DNA of 64,000 nt from an uncultured Candidatus Melainabacteria bacterium. GTDB taxonomy: Bacteria > Cyanobacteriota > Vampirovibrionia > Gastranaerophilales > Gastranaerophilaceae. Below are positions 63,953 to 64,000 of this stretch, one piece after another. Positions within the stretch are counted from its first letter, which is position 1. Every line of letters starts with the position of its first letter. The notes under the pieces are model-generated. The model searched no databases, was not told where the DNA came from, and saw only the letters and a list, made by a program, of their open reading frames with translations. The DNA lies in assembly GCA_934717745.1 (NCBI GenBank), contig CAKUZB010000010.1, forward strand, positions 9,807-73,806, written 5' to 3'. Made by a program: the position numbers and the translations under genes.

Positions 63953-64000
63953 CTTTTGCAAGCTGTTAAGCTAACTTGTGGAACATATGCCGAACCTTAT

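Overview
The window is AT-rich, gene-dense bacterial DNA. It looks like a chromosome segment of a gut member of the non-photosynthetic cyanobacterial sister lineage (Melainabacteria/Vampirovibrionia, order Gastranaerophilales). This placement is an inference. It rests on an FTLAE-type prepilin with a long leader, a Gram-negative envelope (kdsA, a manC-type enzyme, an exported M16 protease), a RecG with a long N-terminal extension, flagellar rod genes beside a LuxR-type two-component pair, and many lineage-type proteins of unknown function. No 16S gene is present to confirm it.

Layout. 1-4717: the tail of uvrB, a pilin gene with a (TCTAT)9 tract upstream, several small proteins of unknown function and a membrane protein. 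4734-8788: pheS, an MBL hydrolase, kdsA, rpsG-rpsL and a rhodanese. 8884-17092 is the most unusual part: a 1550-residue multidomain protein (EF-hand, sequence-repeat stalk, LysM-like modules, a helical and hydrophobic chassis, a lipase-3 domain and a C-terminal TNT-like domain), two paralogous small genes placed like immunity genes, a short protein carrying the same TNT-like domain, and a second chassis protein with no warhead. 17244-28998: a degenerate histidine phosphatase, a GT-C membrane protein, manC, rplS-rbgA-rnhB, galE, a TPR protein and rmuC. 29290-32865: response regulator, kinase, flgB, flgC, fliE. 33007-37060: an HEXXH metalloprotease-like protein, a GT-C protein and an epimerase. 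37114-38597: a small decayed accessory patch (WYL remnant, PD-(D/E)XK protein, truncated HTH). 38598-53319: recG, M16 protease, rsmI, a calpain-like protein, tpiA, yceD-rpmF-plsX-fabD-fabG-acpP-fabF and surE. 53494-53570: initiator tRNA. 53571-64000: an accessory region with a frameshifted XRE gene, a two-gene restriction-modification system, and a Mu-like transposition module (transposase, AAA ATPase, winged-helix protein) followed by RhuM-Fic and a truncated tautomerase.

How the parts fit. Ordinary housekeeping operons (translation, fatty-acid and phospholipid precursors, sugar nucleotides) alternate with effector-like genes: the TNT/lipase protein, the metalloprotease-like protein, the calpain-like protein and the chassis protein. 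Three of these share a short N-terminal [I/L]-x-F-[T/K]-G motif. Four effector-like or unknown-function genes share an upstream GCAATTTTT/TTTATA-type element with an identical 18-nt spacer. I regard a coordinately expressed, possibly secreted effector set with a toxin-immunity core as the candidate undescribed system. Its function is inferred from motifs only.
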